From positions 1,550,001 through 1,614,000 of the forward strand of contig NZ_CP108427.1 of assembly GCF_035982055.1 (NCBI RefSeq): DNA of 64,000 nt, given 5' to 3'. This DNA is from Streptomyces sp. NBC_01288. Lineage in GTDB: Bacteria > Actinomycetota > Actinomycetes > Streptomycetales > Streptomycetaceae. Positions 1 through 9,091 of the stretch are shown here, one piece after another. The notes under the pieces are model-generated. The model did not search any database. It saw only the letters and a list, made by a program, of their open reading frames with translations, and was not told the origin of the DNA. Positions within the stretch are counted from its first letter, which is position 1; every line of letters starts with the position of its first letter. The position numbers and the translations under genes are program-made.

Positions 1-37
1 AGCCTGTCGGAACACCGTCGTCTGCACAGGAGTTGCC

Positions 38-1006
38 ATGCGTCGTCTGCTCGTCGGCCTCGCGGCCGGATCCATGCTGGTCGCCGCGTCGGCCTGCGGT
101 TCGTCCGGCAACGGAGCGTCGGACAACACCGGTTCGTCCACCGGCACCACCACGGTCAAGGTCGGAGTCATCCCCATCGTCGATGTCGCCCCGCTCTACC
201 TCGGCCAGAAAGAGGGCTTCTTCAGCAAGCACGGCCTGAAACTGTCGATGACGCTCGCGCAGGGCGGCGCGGCCATCGTGCCGGGTGTGGTCAGCGGCCA
301 GTTCCAGTTCGGCTTCTCCAACATGACCTCCCTGATGCTCGCCGAGTCCAACAACGTGCCCGTGAAGGCCATCGCCAACGGTGTCGCCTCAACGGGCGTG
401 TCCGGCAAGGACTTTGGCGCCCTCGTCGTCAAGAAGGGCAGCACCCTCAAGTCGGCGAAGGAGCTGGAGGGCAAGAAGGTCGCGGTCAACACCCTGAAGA
501 ACATCAACGAGACGGCCGTACGCGAATCCGTCCGCAAGGCCGGCGGCGATCCGGACAAGGTCAAGTTCGTGGAGCTGGCCTTCGACCAGATGCCGGCCGC
601 CCTCGACAAGGGCCAGATCGACGCCGCGATGGCCGTCGAACCCGCGCTCACCACCATGCTGAACCAGGGCGCCCAGCAGATCGCCTGGCCGCTGGTCGAC
701 GTGGCGCCGAACCTCACCGTCGCCATGTACTTCACGTCGACGGCGTACGCGACCAAGAACCCTGCCGTGGTGAAGAAGTTCCAGGAGGCCACCGCCGAGT
801 CCCTGGCCTACGCCGACGCCCACCCGGACGAGGTCCGGCAGATCGTCGCCACCTACACCAAGGTCCCGGCGAGCGTGCTGGCGAAGGTGATCCTGCCCAA
901 GTGGCCCGCCGATCCGAACCGTTCGTCGATCGAGACGCTGGAGAAGCTGAGCGTGACGGACGGTCTCTTCAAGACGGCCCCCGACCTGGACAAGCTGCTT
1001 CCGTGA
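38..1006 (+). CDS. ABC importer substrate-binding lipoprotein (SsuA/TauA/NMT1-like)
   Basis: Extracytoplasmic solute-binding lipoprotein of 322 residues for the importer encoded by the next three genes. A signal peptide of about 20 residues ends in a lipobox (VAASAC), so Cys20 should be lipidated. The mature part has the look of the NMT1/SsuA-like periplasmic fold, with the segment VAPLYLGQKEGFF near residue 50 and FDQMPAALDKGQIDAAMAVEP near 190. ATG 38 follows AGGAG at 29-33. The family binds sulfonates, taurine, nitrate or thiamine precursors. The sequence does not tell me which ligand, and no catabolic gene for such a compound is next to it. The stop overlaps the next start by 4 bases. Confidence 0.88.
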   Translation: MRRLLVGLAAGSMLVAASACGSSGNGASDNTGSSTGTTTVKVGVIPIVDVAPLYLGQKEGFFSKHGLKLSMTLAQGGAAIVPGVVSGQFQFGFSNMTSLMLAESNNVPVKAIANGVASTGVSGKDFGALVVKKGSTLKSAKELEGKKVAVNTLKNINETAVRESVRKAGGDPDKVKFVELAFDQMPAALDKGQIDAAMAVEPALTTMLNQGAQQIAWPLVDVAPNLTVAMYFTSTAYATKNPAVVKKFQEATAESLAYADAHPDEVRQIVATYTKVPASVLAKVILPKWPADPNRSSIETLEKLSVTDGLFKTAPDLDKLLP

Positions 1007-1776
1007 AGGGACTGAACACCGCACTCGGTGCGGCCGGACTCGCGGCCTTCCTCGCGCTCGGCGAGGTCGTGCCGCGCGTCGGCATCGTCAAGGAGGCCTA
1101 CTTCCCGCCGACCAGCCGCATCGCGTCCGCGTTCTGGGACGAACTCCAGGACGGCGCCTTCTGGTCGGCACTCGGCGACACCCTCACCGGCTGGGCCCTG
1201 GGCCTGGCGATCGCCGTCGGCGCGGGCATCGTCGTCGGCGTCCTGCTCTCCGTAGTCCCCCACCTCCGTGAGGCAACCGCCTCGACGATCGAGTTCCTCC
1301 GCCCGATCCCGTCGGTCGCCCTCATCCCCCTCGCGGTGCTGTTGTACGGCACCGAACTCCGCTCAGTGCTATTGCTCGTCGTCTACGCCTCCTTCTGGCA
1401 GATCCTGATCCAGGTCCTCTACGGCGTCCAGGACGTCGACCCGGTCGCCGAGGAGACGGCGCGGTCGTACGGTCTCGGCACCTGGGCCCGGGTGCGGCAC
1501 GTGCTGTGGCCGAGCGCGCTGCCGTACGTCATGACCGGCGTGCGGCTGGCGGCGGCGGTCGCGCTGATCCTCACGATCACCGCCGAACTGGTCATCGGGG
1601 CACCGGGGTTGGGCGCGACCATCGCGGTCGCCCAGACCTCGCAGGCCGTACCGGAGATGTACGCGCTGATCGTGGTGACCGGTCTGCTGGGGCTGCTCAT
1701 CAATGTGGGCGCGCGTACGGTGGAACGGCGGGCGCTGGCCTGGCACCAGTCGGTGCGCGGGGAGGTGGCGGTGTGA
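1003..1776 (+). CDS. ABC importer permease (SsuC/TauC-like), first subunit
   Basis: Inner-membrane permease of 257 residues with about six hydrophobic segments. An EAA-type loop (EETARSYGLGTWARVRHV, residues ~145-162) is the contact surface for the ATPase. GTG 1003 is chosen because it overlaps the upstream stop as GTGA. The open frame runs further upstream but only over the binding-protein gene. It overlaps the next permease by 4 bases as well. Two different permeases imply a heterodimeric channel, whereas SsuC and TauC systems usually have a homodimer. Confidence 0.88.
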   Translation: MKGLNTALGAAGLAAFLALGEVVPRVGIVKEAYFPPTSRIASAFWDELQDGAFWSALGDTLTGWALGLAIAVGAGIVVGVLLSVVPHLREATASTIEFLRPIPSVALIPLAVLLYGTELRSVLLLVVYASFWQILIQVLYGVQDVDPVAEETARSYGLGTWARVRHVLWPSALPYVMTGVRLAAAVALILTITAELVIGAPGLGATIAVAQTSQAVPEMYALIVVTGLLGLLINVGARTVERRALAWHQSVRGEVAV

Positions 1777-2552
1777 GGCGGATGCTGCTCCGGCTGCTGT
1801 TCGCGGTCGCGCTGCCGGCCGTGCTGATCGCCCTGTGGTGGCTGGCGTCGGACGGCAGCACCAACGTGTACTGGCCACCCCTGCGCACCATCCTGAAGAC
1901 CTTCCCCGACGTATGGACCGGCGCCCGCCTCAAGACGGACGTGCTGCCCAGCATCCTGCGGCTCGCGGCCGGTTACGCCACGGCGGCCGTCGTCGGCGTC
2001 GCGCTCGGCACGGTGATCGGCTCGTACCGGCGGGTGCGCGCGGTGTGCGAACCGGTCCTGGAGTTCCTGCGGGCCGTGCCGCCACCGGTGCTGGTCCCGG
2101 TCATCATGCTGTTCGCGGGCATCGGCGACACGATGAAGATCGTGGTCATCGCGAGCGGCTGCGTCTGGCCCGTCCTCCTCAACACCGTCGAGGGCGTCCG
2201 CGCGGTCGACCCGGTCATGAAGGAAACCGCCCTCTCCTACGGCGTCACGGGCGTCGCCCGGCTGCGCACGCTGGTGCTGCGTTCGGCGAGCCCGCAGATC
2301 TTCGCGGGGCTGCGCCAGGCGCTGTCCATCGGGATCATCCTGATGGTCATCAGCGAGATGTTCGCGGCCACCGACGGGCTGGGCTTCACCATCGTCCAGT
2401 TCCAACGCAGCTTCGCCATCCCGGACATGTGGACGGGCATCCTCGTTCTCGGGATGCTGGGGTTCCTGCTCTCCGTCGTCTTCCAGGTGGTCGAGCGGCG
2501 GGTGCTCGGCTGGTACCACGGGCTGCGCGCGGCCGCCCGCCGAACCCCGTGA
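1773..2552 (+). CDS. ABC importer permease (SsuC/TauC-like), second subunit
   Basis: Second membrane subunit of the same importer, 259 residues. Hydrophobic segments start right at the N terminus (LLFAVALPAVLIALWW) and an EAA-type loop (KETALSYGVTGVARLRTLV) lies near residue 150. GTG 1773 overlaps the previous stop (GTGTGA at 1771-1776). An ATG at 1782 is the alternative. Paired with the previous gene it would form a heterodimeric channel. Function is inferred from family and context only. Confidence 0.87.
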   Translation: MRRMLLRLLFAVALPAVLIALWWLASDGSTNVYWPPLRTILKTFPDVWTGARLKTDVLPSILRLAAGYATAAVVGVALGTVIGSYRRVRAVCEPVLEFLRAVPPPVLVPVIMLFAGIGDTMKIVVIASGCVWPVLLNTVEGVRAVDPVMKETALSYGVTGVARLRTLVLRSASPQIFAGLRQALSIGIILMVISEMFAATDGLGFTIVQFQRSFAIPDMWTGILVLGMLGFLLSVVFQVVERRVLGWYHGLRAAARRTP

Positions 2553-2572
2553 ACATCGTGAAAGGGCGGTCC

Positions 2573-3379
2573 ATGCACGCGCAACTCGACGTATCCGGCC
2601 TGAAGAAGGTCTACGAGGGTTCCGGCCGCCGGGTCGAGGCGGTACGGGATCTCACCTTCACCGTCGACGCCGGCGAACTCGTCTGCCTCGTCGGCCCGTC
2701 GGGCTGCGGCAAGACCACCCTGTTGAAGTGCATGGGCGGGCTCCTCACCCCGACCGCGGGCGAAGTCCTCCTGGGCGGACGGAAGGTGAGCGGTCCGCCG
2801 CCGGGGATGGCGTTCGTGTTCCAGGAGTACGGGCGCAGCCTCTTCCCCTGGATGCGGGTCGGCGAGAACGTCGAACTCCCTTTGAAACAGAAGAACTTGT
2901 CGAAGGCCCGACGGCGTGAACTGGTCGCGGACGCGCTGGAGTCGGTGGGGCTGACGGAGGCCGCGGGGGCGTATCCGTGGCAGCTGTCCGGCGGTATGCA
3001 GCAGCGGGTCGCGATCGCGCGTGCGCTGGCGTACGAGCCCGAAGTCCTGCTGATGGACGAGCCGTTCGCGGCGGTCGACGCGCAGACCCGGGCCGATCTG
3101 GAGGATCTCGTACGGGGGTTGTGGCGGGAGCGCGGCATCACGATCCTGTTCGTGACCCACGACATCGACGAGGCCGTGTACTTGGGTGAGCGCGTGGTCG
3201 TGCTGTCGGCGTCGCCGACCGTCGTACAGGAGCAGCTGAAGGTCGATCTGCCAGTGGAGCGCGACCAGTTGCACACCCGGGTCGCCCCGCGCTTCGCCGA
3301 ACTGCGGACCCATGTGTACGAGCAGATCCAGGCGGCGAAGCGCGGGACGCTCCCGGTTCAGGACCGGCTCACGAAGTGA
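2573..3379 (+). CDS. ABC importer ATP-binding protein (SsuB/TauB-like)
   Basis: Cytoplasmic ATPase of 268 residues that drives the importer. Walker A (GPSGCGKTT) is near residue 45, the signature (LSGGMQQRVAIARAL) near 140 and Walker B (EVLLMDEPFAAVDA) near 160, with the switch His in FVTHDIDEA. ATG 2573 follows AAAGGG with six bases between. GTG 2549, overlapping the upstream stop, is an alternative that would add 8 residues. The 3' end overlaps the 3' end of the convergent GH87 gene by 11 bp, so no terminator fits between the two. Confidence 0.9.
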   Translation: MHAQLDVSGLKKVYEGSGRRVEAVRDLTFTVDAGELVCLVGPSGCGKTTLLKCMGGLLTPTAGEVLLGGRKVSGPPPGMAFVFQEYGRSLFPWMRVGENVELPLKQKNLSKARRRELVADALESVGLTEAAGAYPWQLSGGMQQRVAIARALAYEPEVLLMDEPFAAVDAQTRADLEDLVRGLWRERGITILFVTHDIDEAVYLGERVVVLSASPTVVQEQLKVDLPVERDQLHTRVAPRFAELRTHVYEQIQAAKRGTLPVQDRLTK

Positions 3380-5549
3380 GGTACGCCTCCACTTCGCTCA
3401 ACTGCCCTGCGGGCCAGCCGGTGTTGGCGGTGATGTTGAGCCGCAGATAGCGCAGGTTCGTGCCGCTCGGCAGGGCCACGGTGACCGTGTTCCCGGACGC
3501 CGGGTCGAAGCGGTAGCCGGTGGAGCCGACGACGGTCGAGTAGGCCGAGCCGTCGGTGCTGCCCAGTACGGACAGCGTCTGTGTGCGGGCGCCCCACGCG
3601 GAGGACGGCGGCAGCTTCAACATCACTCTGCGTACGGCCTGGTTGGAGCCGAGGTCGACCGTCCAGGCCTGCGGAAAGGCATTGTTGGCGGACTCCCAGT
3701 AGGTGTTCGCGTCGCCGTCGACCGCCTTGCCCGGCGTGTAGACGTCCTGCGAGCCGGTCGCGGTGGCGGGGCGGCCCTTGGCGAGGTTGGTGGTCTGGTC
3801 CGGGGGCGGGTTGCCCTGGCCGGGCTGGGGCCAGGACGAGCAGTCCGACCAGGTGCTGCTCCAGCCGGCATTGCCGCCGCCGTCGGTGAGGCCGAAGACC
3901 CCGGAGCCGGACGGGTAGGGGCAGTTGTAGATGCCGGCCGCGCCGACGCCGGTGGCCTGTACGTTGCTGAACTTGGCCGCGCCCTGTGCCTCGGCCTGGA
4001 CGACGACCGTGCCGGTGTTCTGCACGGTCGCACCGCTCACGGTGACGTTGCCGGTCGAGTAGCCGTGCCCGCCGCCGGACACGAACTCGAAGGCGCTGTA
4101 AGGGCTGTTGGTGATGGTCGTGTTGGTGATGTTGACGGTGGCGTTGACGGCGCTGTCGTAGGAGTCGACGCGCAACGCGCCCATGGGATGGCCCCAGTTG
4201 GGGTTGATCGCGCCGGTGCGGACGAGGGTGTTGCCGTCGACCGTGATCGTGCCGGCGAGCGGGGAGAACGGGTCGAGGAACTTCTGGTTGGAGATCGCGA
4301 TGCCGCTGCCGAGGGCGTTGGTGTCGGAGACCAGGTTGTTCCTGACGGCGATGTTCGTGCCGCCGTAGACCGCGATGCCGTTGGCGAGGTTCGGCTGGGA
4401 GATGGTGTTGTTCTCGAAACTGCTGTTGGTGTCGGGGGAGTTGAGCGACCACATGGCGAGGGAGTCGTCGCCTTGGTTGCGGAGGAAGTTGTTGCGGACG
4501 ATGACGCCGTGGGCGCTGCCGTTGAGGTTGAGGCCGTCGGCGGTGGTGTCGAGGACGCGGTTGTTCTCGACGACGAGGTTGTCGTTGTTGCCCGTCAGCC
4601 AGAGGCCGACCTTGAGGTGCTGGATCCACATCCCGGAGACCGAACTCCCCGGTCCCAGCGACCCGTTGACGAAGTTGTCGGGGTTGGAGTCGACGCGTTC
4701 GGTGACCTCGCCGATGACGGCGAAGTCCTTGATGTGGACGCCGCCGGAGGAGCTGGACTGGTCGATGAAGCGCGAGGTGTGCACGACCGAGTACCACTGG
4801 CCGGCGCCCTGGAGCGTCACGTTCTGCACACCGCTGAGGGAGGAGGTGAGGCGGTAGTCGCCCGGCGGGATCCACACCACTCCCCCTTGCGCGGCGGAGA
4901 TGGCGTCGCGGAAGGCCTGGGTGGAGTCGCCCGAGCCGCTGGGGTCGGCGCCCTTGGAGACCACGGACACCGAACCGGCGGGCTGCGCGGCGGCCCCGGC
5001 GACCTGCTCGAAGTCGGCGACGTCGACGGTGACTTGGGTGCCCGTCGACACGAACGCGACCTTGTCGCCCTGCTGCACGTTCTGGCCGAGCAGGAGCCGG
5101 GAGTTGTCGAAGAAGTGGTGCGTCTTGGCGCCCGCGATCCAACTCGTGTCCACATACGAGTACTTGGACGTGACGGCGAGCGTCTTGCTGATCTTGACGC
5201 CGTTGACGTACACGTCCAGGCTGCCGCTCTGGCCGTCCGGGACGTTGTAAGACACGTTCACGGCGTTGGCCGCGCGCGGCACGGTGAACTCGACCCGCTG
5301 CCCGGAGGTGAGCCGTACGGCCTGCCGTCCGGAGGCCTCGGAGGCGACGGTCCCCTGGGTGTAGTCGGGGCCGATCCTGGTCCCCGTCGTGGTGGCCGAC
5401 TCGGCCTCGACCGAGGCGAAGGGGAGGGAGGCGCCCGAGGCCGCGTGGGCGGCGGCGGGGGTCAGGGCGACGAGCGTGCCGGCGGCGAGCGCGACGGCCG
5501 TACCGATGATTGGCATGCGCCTGACAGAACGGAAGGTGGTGCTGTGCAT
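3369..5549 (-). CDS. secreted GH87-type alpha-1,3-glucanase/mycodextranase with CBM35-like and discoidin domains
   Basis: Predicted extracellular endo-glucanase of 726 residues. A signal peptide (1-37) ends in AAAHA. A CBM35-like beta-sandwich spans ~43-185, a right-handed beta-helix rich in N-N and V-x-N turns spans ~195-575, then a Pro/Gly/Gln linker and an F5/8 type C (discoidin) domain at ~588-726. In the helix, Asp338 (TTADGLNL) and Asp361-Asp362 (GDDSLAMW) are 23 and 24 residues apart. From memory this is the spacing of the three catalytic aspartates of GH87 alpha-1,3-glucanases, which is the main reason for the call. Product oligosaccharides could feed the importer and alpha-glucosidase encoded upstream on the same strand. 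ATG 5549 follows GAAGGG. A plain pectate-lyase-like or GH55 helix is the alternative. Confidence 0.78.
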   Translation of the reverse strand: MHSTTFRSVRRMPIIGTAVALAAGTLVALTPAAAHAASGASLPFASVEAESATTTGTRIGPDYTQGTVASEASGRQAVRLTSGQRVEFTVPRAANAVNVSYNVPDGQSGSLDVYVNGVKISKTLAVTSKYSYVDTSWIAGAKTHHFFDNSRLLLGQNVQQGDKVAFVSTGTQVTVDVADFEQVAGAAAQPAGSVSVVSKGADPSGSGDSTQAFRDAISAAQGGVVWIPPGDYRLTSSLSGVQNVTLQGAGQWYSVVHTSRFIDQSSSSGGVHIKDFAVIGEVTERVDSNPDNFVNGSLGPGSSVSGMWIQHLKVGLWLTGNNDNLVVENNRVLDTTADGLNLNGSAHGVIVRNNFLRNQGDDSLAMWSLNSPDTNSSFENNTISQPNLANGIAVYGGTNIAVRNNLVSDTNALGSGIAISNQKFLDPFSPLAGTITVDGNTLVRTGAINPNWGHPMGALRVDSYDSAVNATVNITNTTITNSPYSAFEFVSGGGHGYSTGNVTVSGATVQNTGTVVVQAEAQGAAKFSNVQATGVGAAGIYNCPYPSGSGVFGLTDGGGNAGWSSTWSDCSSWPQPGQGNPPPDQTTNLAKGRPATATGSQDVYTPGKAVDGDANTYWESANNAFPQAWTVDLGSNQAVRRVMLKLPPSSAWGARTQTLSVLGSTDGSAYSTVVGSTGYRFDPASGNTVTVALPSGTNLRYLRLNITANTGWPAGQLSEVEAYLTS

Positions 5550-5616
5550 GTGCTGATCCCTTCGAGGTGGGGGTGCGGGGATAGCGGATGCAGGGTGACG
5601 GCCGATGACCGCGGGG

Positions 5617-7218
5617 CTATGCGGTGTGCAGCCAGGCGGCCGTGTCCCGCGGCAGGCGTCCCTGGTCGTCCAGGGGGCCGCTGGTCAGCAGGAGTCGGGT
5701 GTGCGAGGGGAGGTCGGCGGGTGCGTCGGCGAGGTTGACCACGCAGATCACACCCTCCGCACGGGCGAAGGCGAGGACGCCGTCGGGGGCGGGCAGCCAG
5801 GTGAGGGGGCCGTCACCGAAGACCGGCCGGAGGCGGATCGCGTCGCGGTAGAGGTTGAGCATGGAGTCGACGGTCCGCTGTTGACGGTCGACCGCATACA
5901 ATGTCCAGCCGACCGGCTGCGGCAGCCACGGCTCACCGCGCGAACCGAAGCCCGCGTACGGTGCTCCCTCGACCCAGGGCAGCGGCACCCGGCAGCCGTC
6001 GCGGCCGGGGTCGGTGCCACCGGACCGGAGGTACATCGGATCCTGTATGCGGTCGACGGGCAGCTCGACCTCGGGCAGCCCCAGCTCCTCCCCCTGGTAG
6101 AGGTAGACCACTCCGGGCAGGGCCAGCGAGAGCAGGGCGGCTGCCCGTGCGCGCCGGGTGCCGAGGGCGAGGTCGGTCGGGGTGCCGAAGGCCTTGGTGG
6201 CGAAGTCGAAGCCGGTGTCGGCGCGGCCGTAGCGGGTGACCGTACGGGTCACGTCGTGGTTGCACAGGACCCAGGTGGCGGGCGCGCCGATCGGGGCGTG
6301 CTCGGCGAGGGTCTCGTCGATCGAGGCACGCAGCCGCTCCGGGTCCCAAGGGCAGGACAGGAAGGCGAAGTTGAAGGCGGTGTGCAGTTCGTCGGGGCGC
6401 AGGTAGCGGGCGAAGCGTTCGGTGTCGGGGAGCCAGACCTCGCCGACGAAGACGGCGCCGTACTCGTCGGCGACGGCCCGCCAGGAGCGGTAGATGTCGT
6501 GGAGTTCGTCGCGGTCGACGAAGGGGTTGGGGTCGCGGCCCTCGACGAAGTCGGGCAGGGCGGGGTCCTTGGCGAGCAGCGCCGCCGAGTCGATGCGGAC
6601 GCCCTCGACACCGCGCTCGAACCAGAACCGCAGGATGTCCTCGTGCTCCTGACGCACCGCCGGGTGGGCCCAGTTGAGGTCGGGCTGTTCGGGGGTGAAC
6701 AGGTGGAGGTACCAGTCGCCGTCGGGGAGGCGGGTCCACACGGGTTCGGTGGAGCCGGCGAACTGCGACGGCCAGTCGTTGGGCGGGAGTTCACCGTGTG
6801 CGCCGCGTCCCGGGCGGAAGTGGAACAGGTCGCGCTCGGGGCCGCCGGCGAGGGCGGCACGGAACCACGGGTGCTGGTCGGAGACGTGGTTCGGCACGAT
6901 GTCGACGATCGTGCGGATCCCCAACTCCCGTGCCTCGGCGATGAGTTTCTCCGCCTCGGCGAGCGAGCCGAAGGCCGGGTCGATGGCGCGGTAGTCGGCG
7001 ACGTCGTAGCCGCCGTCCTTCATCGGTGACAGGTACCAGGGGTTGAACCACAGGGCGTCCACGCCGAGTTCGGCGAGATACGGCAGTCGGGAGCGGACGC
7101 CCGCGAGGTCGCCGGTGCCGTCGCCGTCGCCGTCCGCGAAGCTGCGGACGTAGACCTGGTAGATGACGGCGGAGCGCCACCAGTCGTCCTGGCTCTGGGC
7201 AGGGGTGGGCTGTCCCAC
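5617..7218 (-). CDS. GH13 alpha-glucosidase
   Basis: Cytoplasmic alpha-glucosidase of 533 residues, the usual length for oligo-alpha-glucosidases. The GH13 conserved regions are all present: DIVPNH (106-111), GVRIDSA with nucleophile Asp210, VFVGEVW with acid/base Glu260, and CNHDVTR with Asp322. There is no signal peptide, so it should act on imported oligosaccharides. It lies 40 bp after the permease gene and 67 bp before the GH87 gene on the same strand, so co-transcription is likely. In this setting nigero- or isomalto-oligosaccharides are plausible substrates, but linkage specificity cannot be read from the sequence. Confidence 0.92.
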   Translation of the reverse strand: MGQPTPAQSQDDWWRSAVIYQVYVRSFADGDGDGTGDLAGVRSRLPYLAELGVDALWFNPWYLSPMKDGGYDVADYRAIDPAFGSLAEAEKLIAEARELGIRTIVDIVPNHVSDQHPWFRAALAGGPERDLFHFRPGRGAHGELPPNDWPSQFAGSTEPVWTRLPDGDWYLHLFTPEQPDLNWAHPAVRQEHEDILRFWFERGVEGVRIDSAALLAKDPALPDFVEGRDPNPFVDRDELHDIYRSWRAVADEYGAVFVGEVWLPDTERFARYLRPDELHTAFNFAFLSCPWDPERLRASIDETLAEHAPIGAPATWVLCNHDVTRTVTRYGRADTGFDFATKAFGTPTDLALGTRRARAAALLSLALPGVVYLYQGEELGLPEVELPVDRIQDPMYLRSGGTDPGRDGCRVPLPWVEGAPYAGFGSRGEPWLPQPVGWTLYAVDRQQRTVDSMLNLYRDAIRLRPVFGDGPLTWLPAPDGVLAFARAEGVICVVNLADAPADLPSHTRLLLTSGPLDDQGRLPRDTAAWLHTA

Positions 7219-7258
7219 GGTGCTGGCCTTTCTGTCGGGGGCGTCGAAGGGGGCGGTG

Positions 7259-8134
7259 TCAGCCCTTCGTGCTGCCCGCGCTGATCCCGGCGATGATGTG
7301 CCGCTGGAAGACCAGGAACATCGCGACCATGGGGATGCTCGCGATCACCATCGCGGCGATGAGCACGGTCAGTTGGATGTTCTGGGACAGCTGGACGAGT
7401 GCCACGCTGATCGGCTGTTTGTCGGTGTCGGAGAAGACCATCAGCGGCCACAGGAAGTCCTGCCAGACGGCGACGAGCGCGAAGATCGACACGACGCCGA
7501 GCACGGGCCGGGACATGGGCAGCACGATGGACCACAGGATGCGGAGTTTCCCGGCGCCGTCGATCTCGGCGGCCTCCATGACGTCGCGCGGGAGCTGGTC
7601 GAAGAACCGCTTGAGGAGATACAGGTTGAAGGCGTTGGCGACGGCCGGGAGCCAGATGCCGAGGGGGCTGTTGAGCAGGCTGGTGTGGATCAACGGGAGG
7701 TCGGCGGCGGTCAGGTACTTGGGTACGACGAGTGCCTGGGCCGGGACCATCAGCGTCGCCAGGATGCCGCCGAGGATCAACTTGCCGAAGGCGGGCTTGA
7801 GTTTGGACAGGGCGTAGGCGGCGGCCGTGCAGAGGACCAGCTGGAACGCCCAGGCGCCGGCGGCCTGGACGACCGTGTTCCACAGGTGCTCCGGGAGCTG
7901 CATCAGGGACCAGGCGTCGGTGTAGCCGCTGAGGTGCCAGTGCTTGGGGATGATCGTGGGCGGGGTCTGCGCGATCTCGTCCGGCGACTTCATGGCGCCG
8001 GTGACCATCCAGTAGACGGGGAAGAGGAAGGCGAGCGCGAAGAGCACGACGACGCCGGTGAACACCGTCCAGTAGACGGCCTTTCCGCGCGGCCGGGCGA
8101 GGGTCGCCGGGGAGAGCAGCGTGCGGGTGGTCAC
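7259..8134 (-). CDS. carbohydrate ABC importer permease (MalG-like)
   Basis: Inner-membrane permease of 291 residues with about six hydrophobic segments and the CUT1-type EAA loop (DVMEAAEIDGAGKLRILW). GTG 8134 is chosen because it overlaps the stop of the MalF-like gene (GTGA at 8131-8134). The longer open frame upstream is only a shadow of that gene. It pairs with the MalF-like subunit. No ATPase gene is present in the locus, so the transporter probably uses a shared MsiK-type ATPase encoded elsewhere, as is known for Streptomyces CUT1 importers. Confidence 0.92.
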   Translation of the reverse strand: MTTRTLLSPATLARPRGKAVYWTVFTGVVVLFALAFLFPVYWMVTGAMKSPDEIAQTPPTIIPKHWHLSGYTDAWSLMQLPEHLWNTVVQAAGAWAFQLVLCTAAAYALSKLKPAFGKLILGGILATLMVPAQALVVPKYLTAADLPLIHTSLLNSPLGIWLPAVANAFNLYLLKRFFDQLPRDVMEAAEIDGAGKLRILWSIVLPMSRPVLGVVSIFALVAVWQDFLWPLMVFSDTDKQPISVALVQLSQNIQLTVLIAAMVIASIPMVAMFLVFQRHIIAGISAGSTKG

Positions 8135-9087
8135 AGGTCGTCCTCTCCGGAGCGGGTCAGCCGCAGATAGAGGGCCGAGAAGACGCCGAGCAGCACGAGG
8201 AGCATCACGCTGAGCGCGCAGGCGCCGCCGAAGTCGTTGTAGAGGAAGGCGTATTTGTAGATCAGGTAGAGCACGGTGACGGTGGCGCTCTCCGGTCCGC
8301 CGCCGGTGATGACGAACGGTTCGGTGAACACCTGCATCGTGGCGATGATCTGAAGGAGCATCAGCATCAGGATGACGAACCGGGTCTGAGGGATCGTCAC
8401 ATACCGGACGCGTTGCAACAGGCTCGCGCCGTCCAGTTCGGCGGCCTCGTACAGCTCGCCGGGGATGGACTGGAGCGCGGCCAGGTAGATCAGGACGGTG
8501 CCGCCCAGGTTGGCCCAAGTGGCCACGATCACCAGGGAGATGAGGGCGGTGTCGGTGCCGTTGGACCAGTTCGAGGTGGGCAGGTGCAGGAAGCGCAACG
8601 TCTCGTTGGCGAGGCCCGCTCCCGGGTCGTAGAACCACTTCCACAGCAGGGCGGTGACCACCGGGGGGATCATCACCGGGAGGTAGACGACGACTCGGAA
8701 GAAGGCCTTCCAGTGCCTCAACTCGTTGAGGACCAGGGCGAGTACGAACGGGATCGCGAAGCCGATGAGCAGGGCCAGCAGGGTGAAGACGAGGGTGTTG
8801 CGCCAGGCGGCGGCGAACTCGGGGTCGTGCCAGACCTGGGTGAAGTTGGCGGTGCCGACCCACTCGGGCGAGGAGCCGGGCGTGTACTTCTGGAAGGCGA
8901 TCACGACCGCGCGGATCGCCGGGTACCAGGAGAACAGGGCGAAGCAGATCAGGCCGCCGATGAGGAAGGCGTAGGCACGGGCCTGGTCGATGAGGCGGCG
9001 CCGCCCCCGGCCCCCTGCCGGGGGCGGCGCCTGGACCTGTCGTTCCGCCGTCGCCTCGACGGGACTCCGGGTGGCCGTCCGGGTCAT
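8131..9087 (-). CDS. carbohydrate ABC importer permease (MalF-like)
   Basis: Membrane subunit of 318 residues. A Pro/Arg-rich cytoplasmic N terminus of about 35 residues precedes six hydrophobic segments. The EAA loop reads ELYEAAELDGASLLQRVRYV. It starts 4 bp after the stop of the binding-protein gene and overlaps the next permease by 4 bp. Together with the flanking genes it forms a CUT1-type oligosaccharide importer. Confidence 0.92.
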   Translation of the reverse strand: MTRTATRSPVEATAERQVQAPPPAGGRGRRRLIDQARAYAFLIGGLICFALFSWYPAIRAVVIAFQKYTPGSSPEWVGTANFTQVWHDPEFAAAWRNTLVFTLLALLIGFAIPFVLALVLNELRHWKAFFRVVVYLPVMIPPVVTALLWKWFYDPGAGLANETLRFLHLPTSNWSNGTDTALISLVIVATWANLGGTVLIYLAALQSIPGELYEAAELDGASLLQRVRYVTIPQTRFVILMLMLLQIIATMQVFTEPFVITGGGPESATVTVLYLIYKYAFLYNDFGGACALSVMLLVLLGVFSALYLRLTRSGEDDL

Positions 9088-9091
9088 CGGG

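Noticed and set aside
1703..2572. Long N-terminal extension of the ATPase gene
   Set aside because: The extension only translates the permease gene in another frame. The ATPase fold begins at ATG 2573 after a good binding site.
3312..5738. 808-codon open frame on the plus strand
   Set aside because: It is antisense to the GH87 gene, whose frame has a signal peptide, domains and catalytic motifs. The plus-strand product is Gly/Val/Arg-rich noise typical of high-GC shadows.
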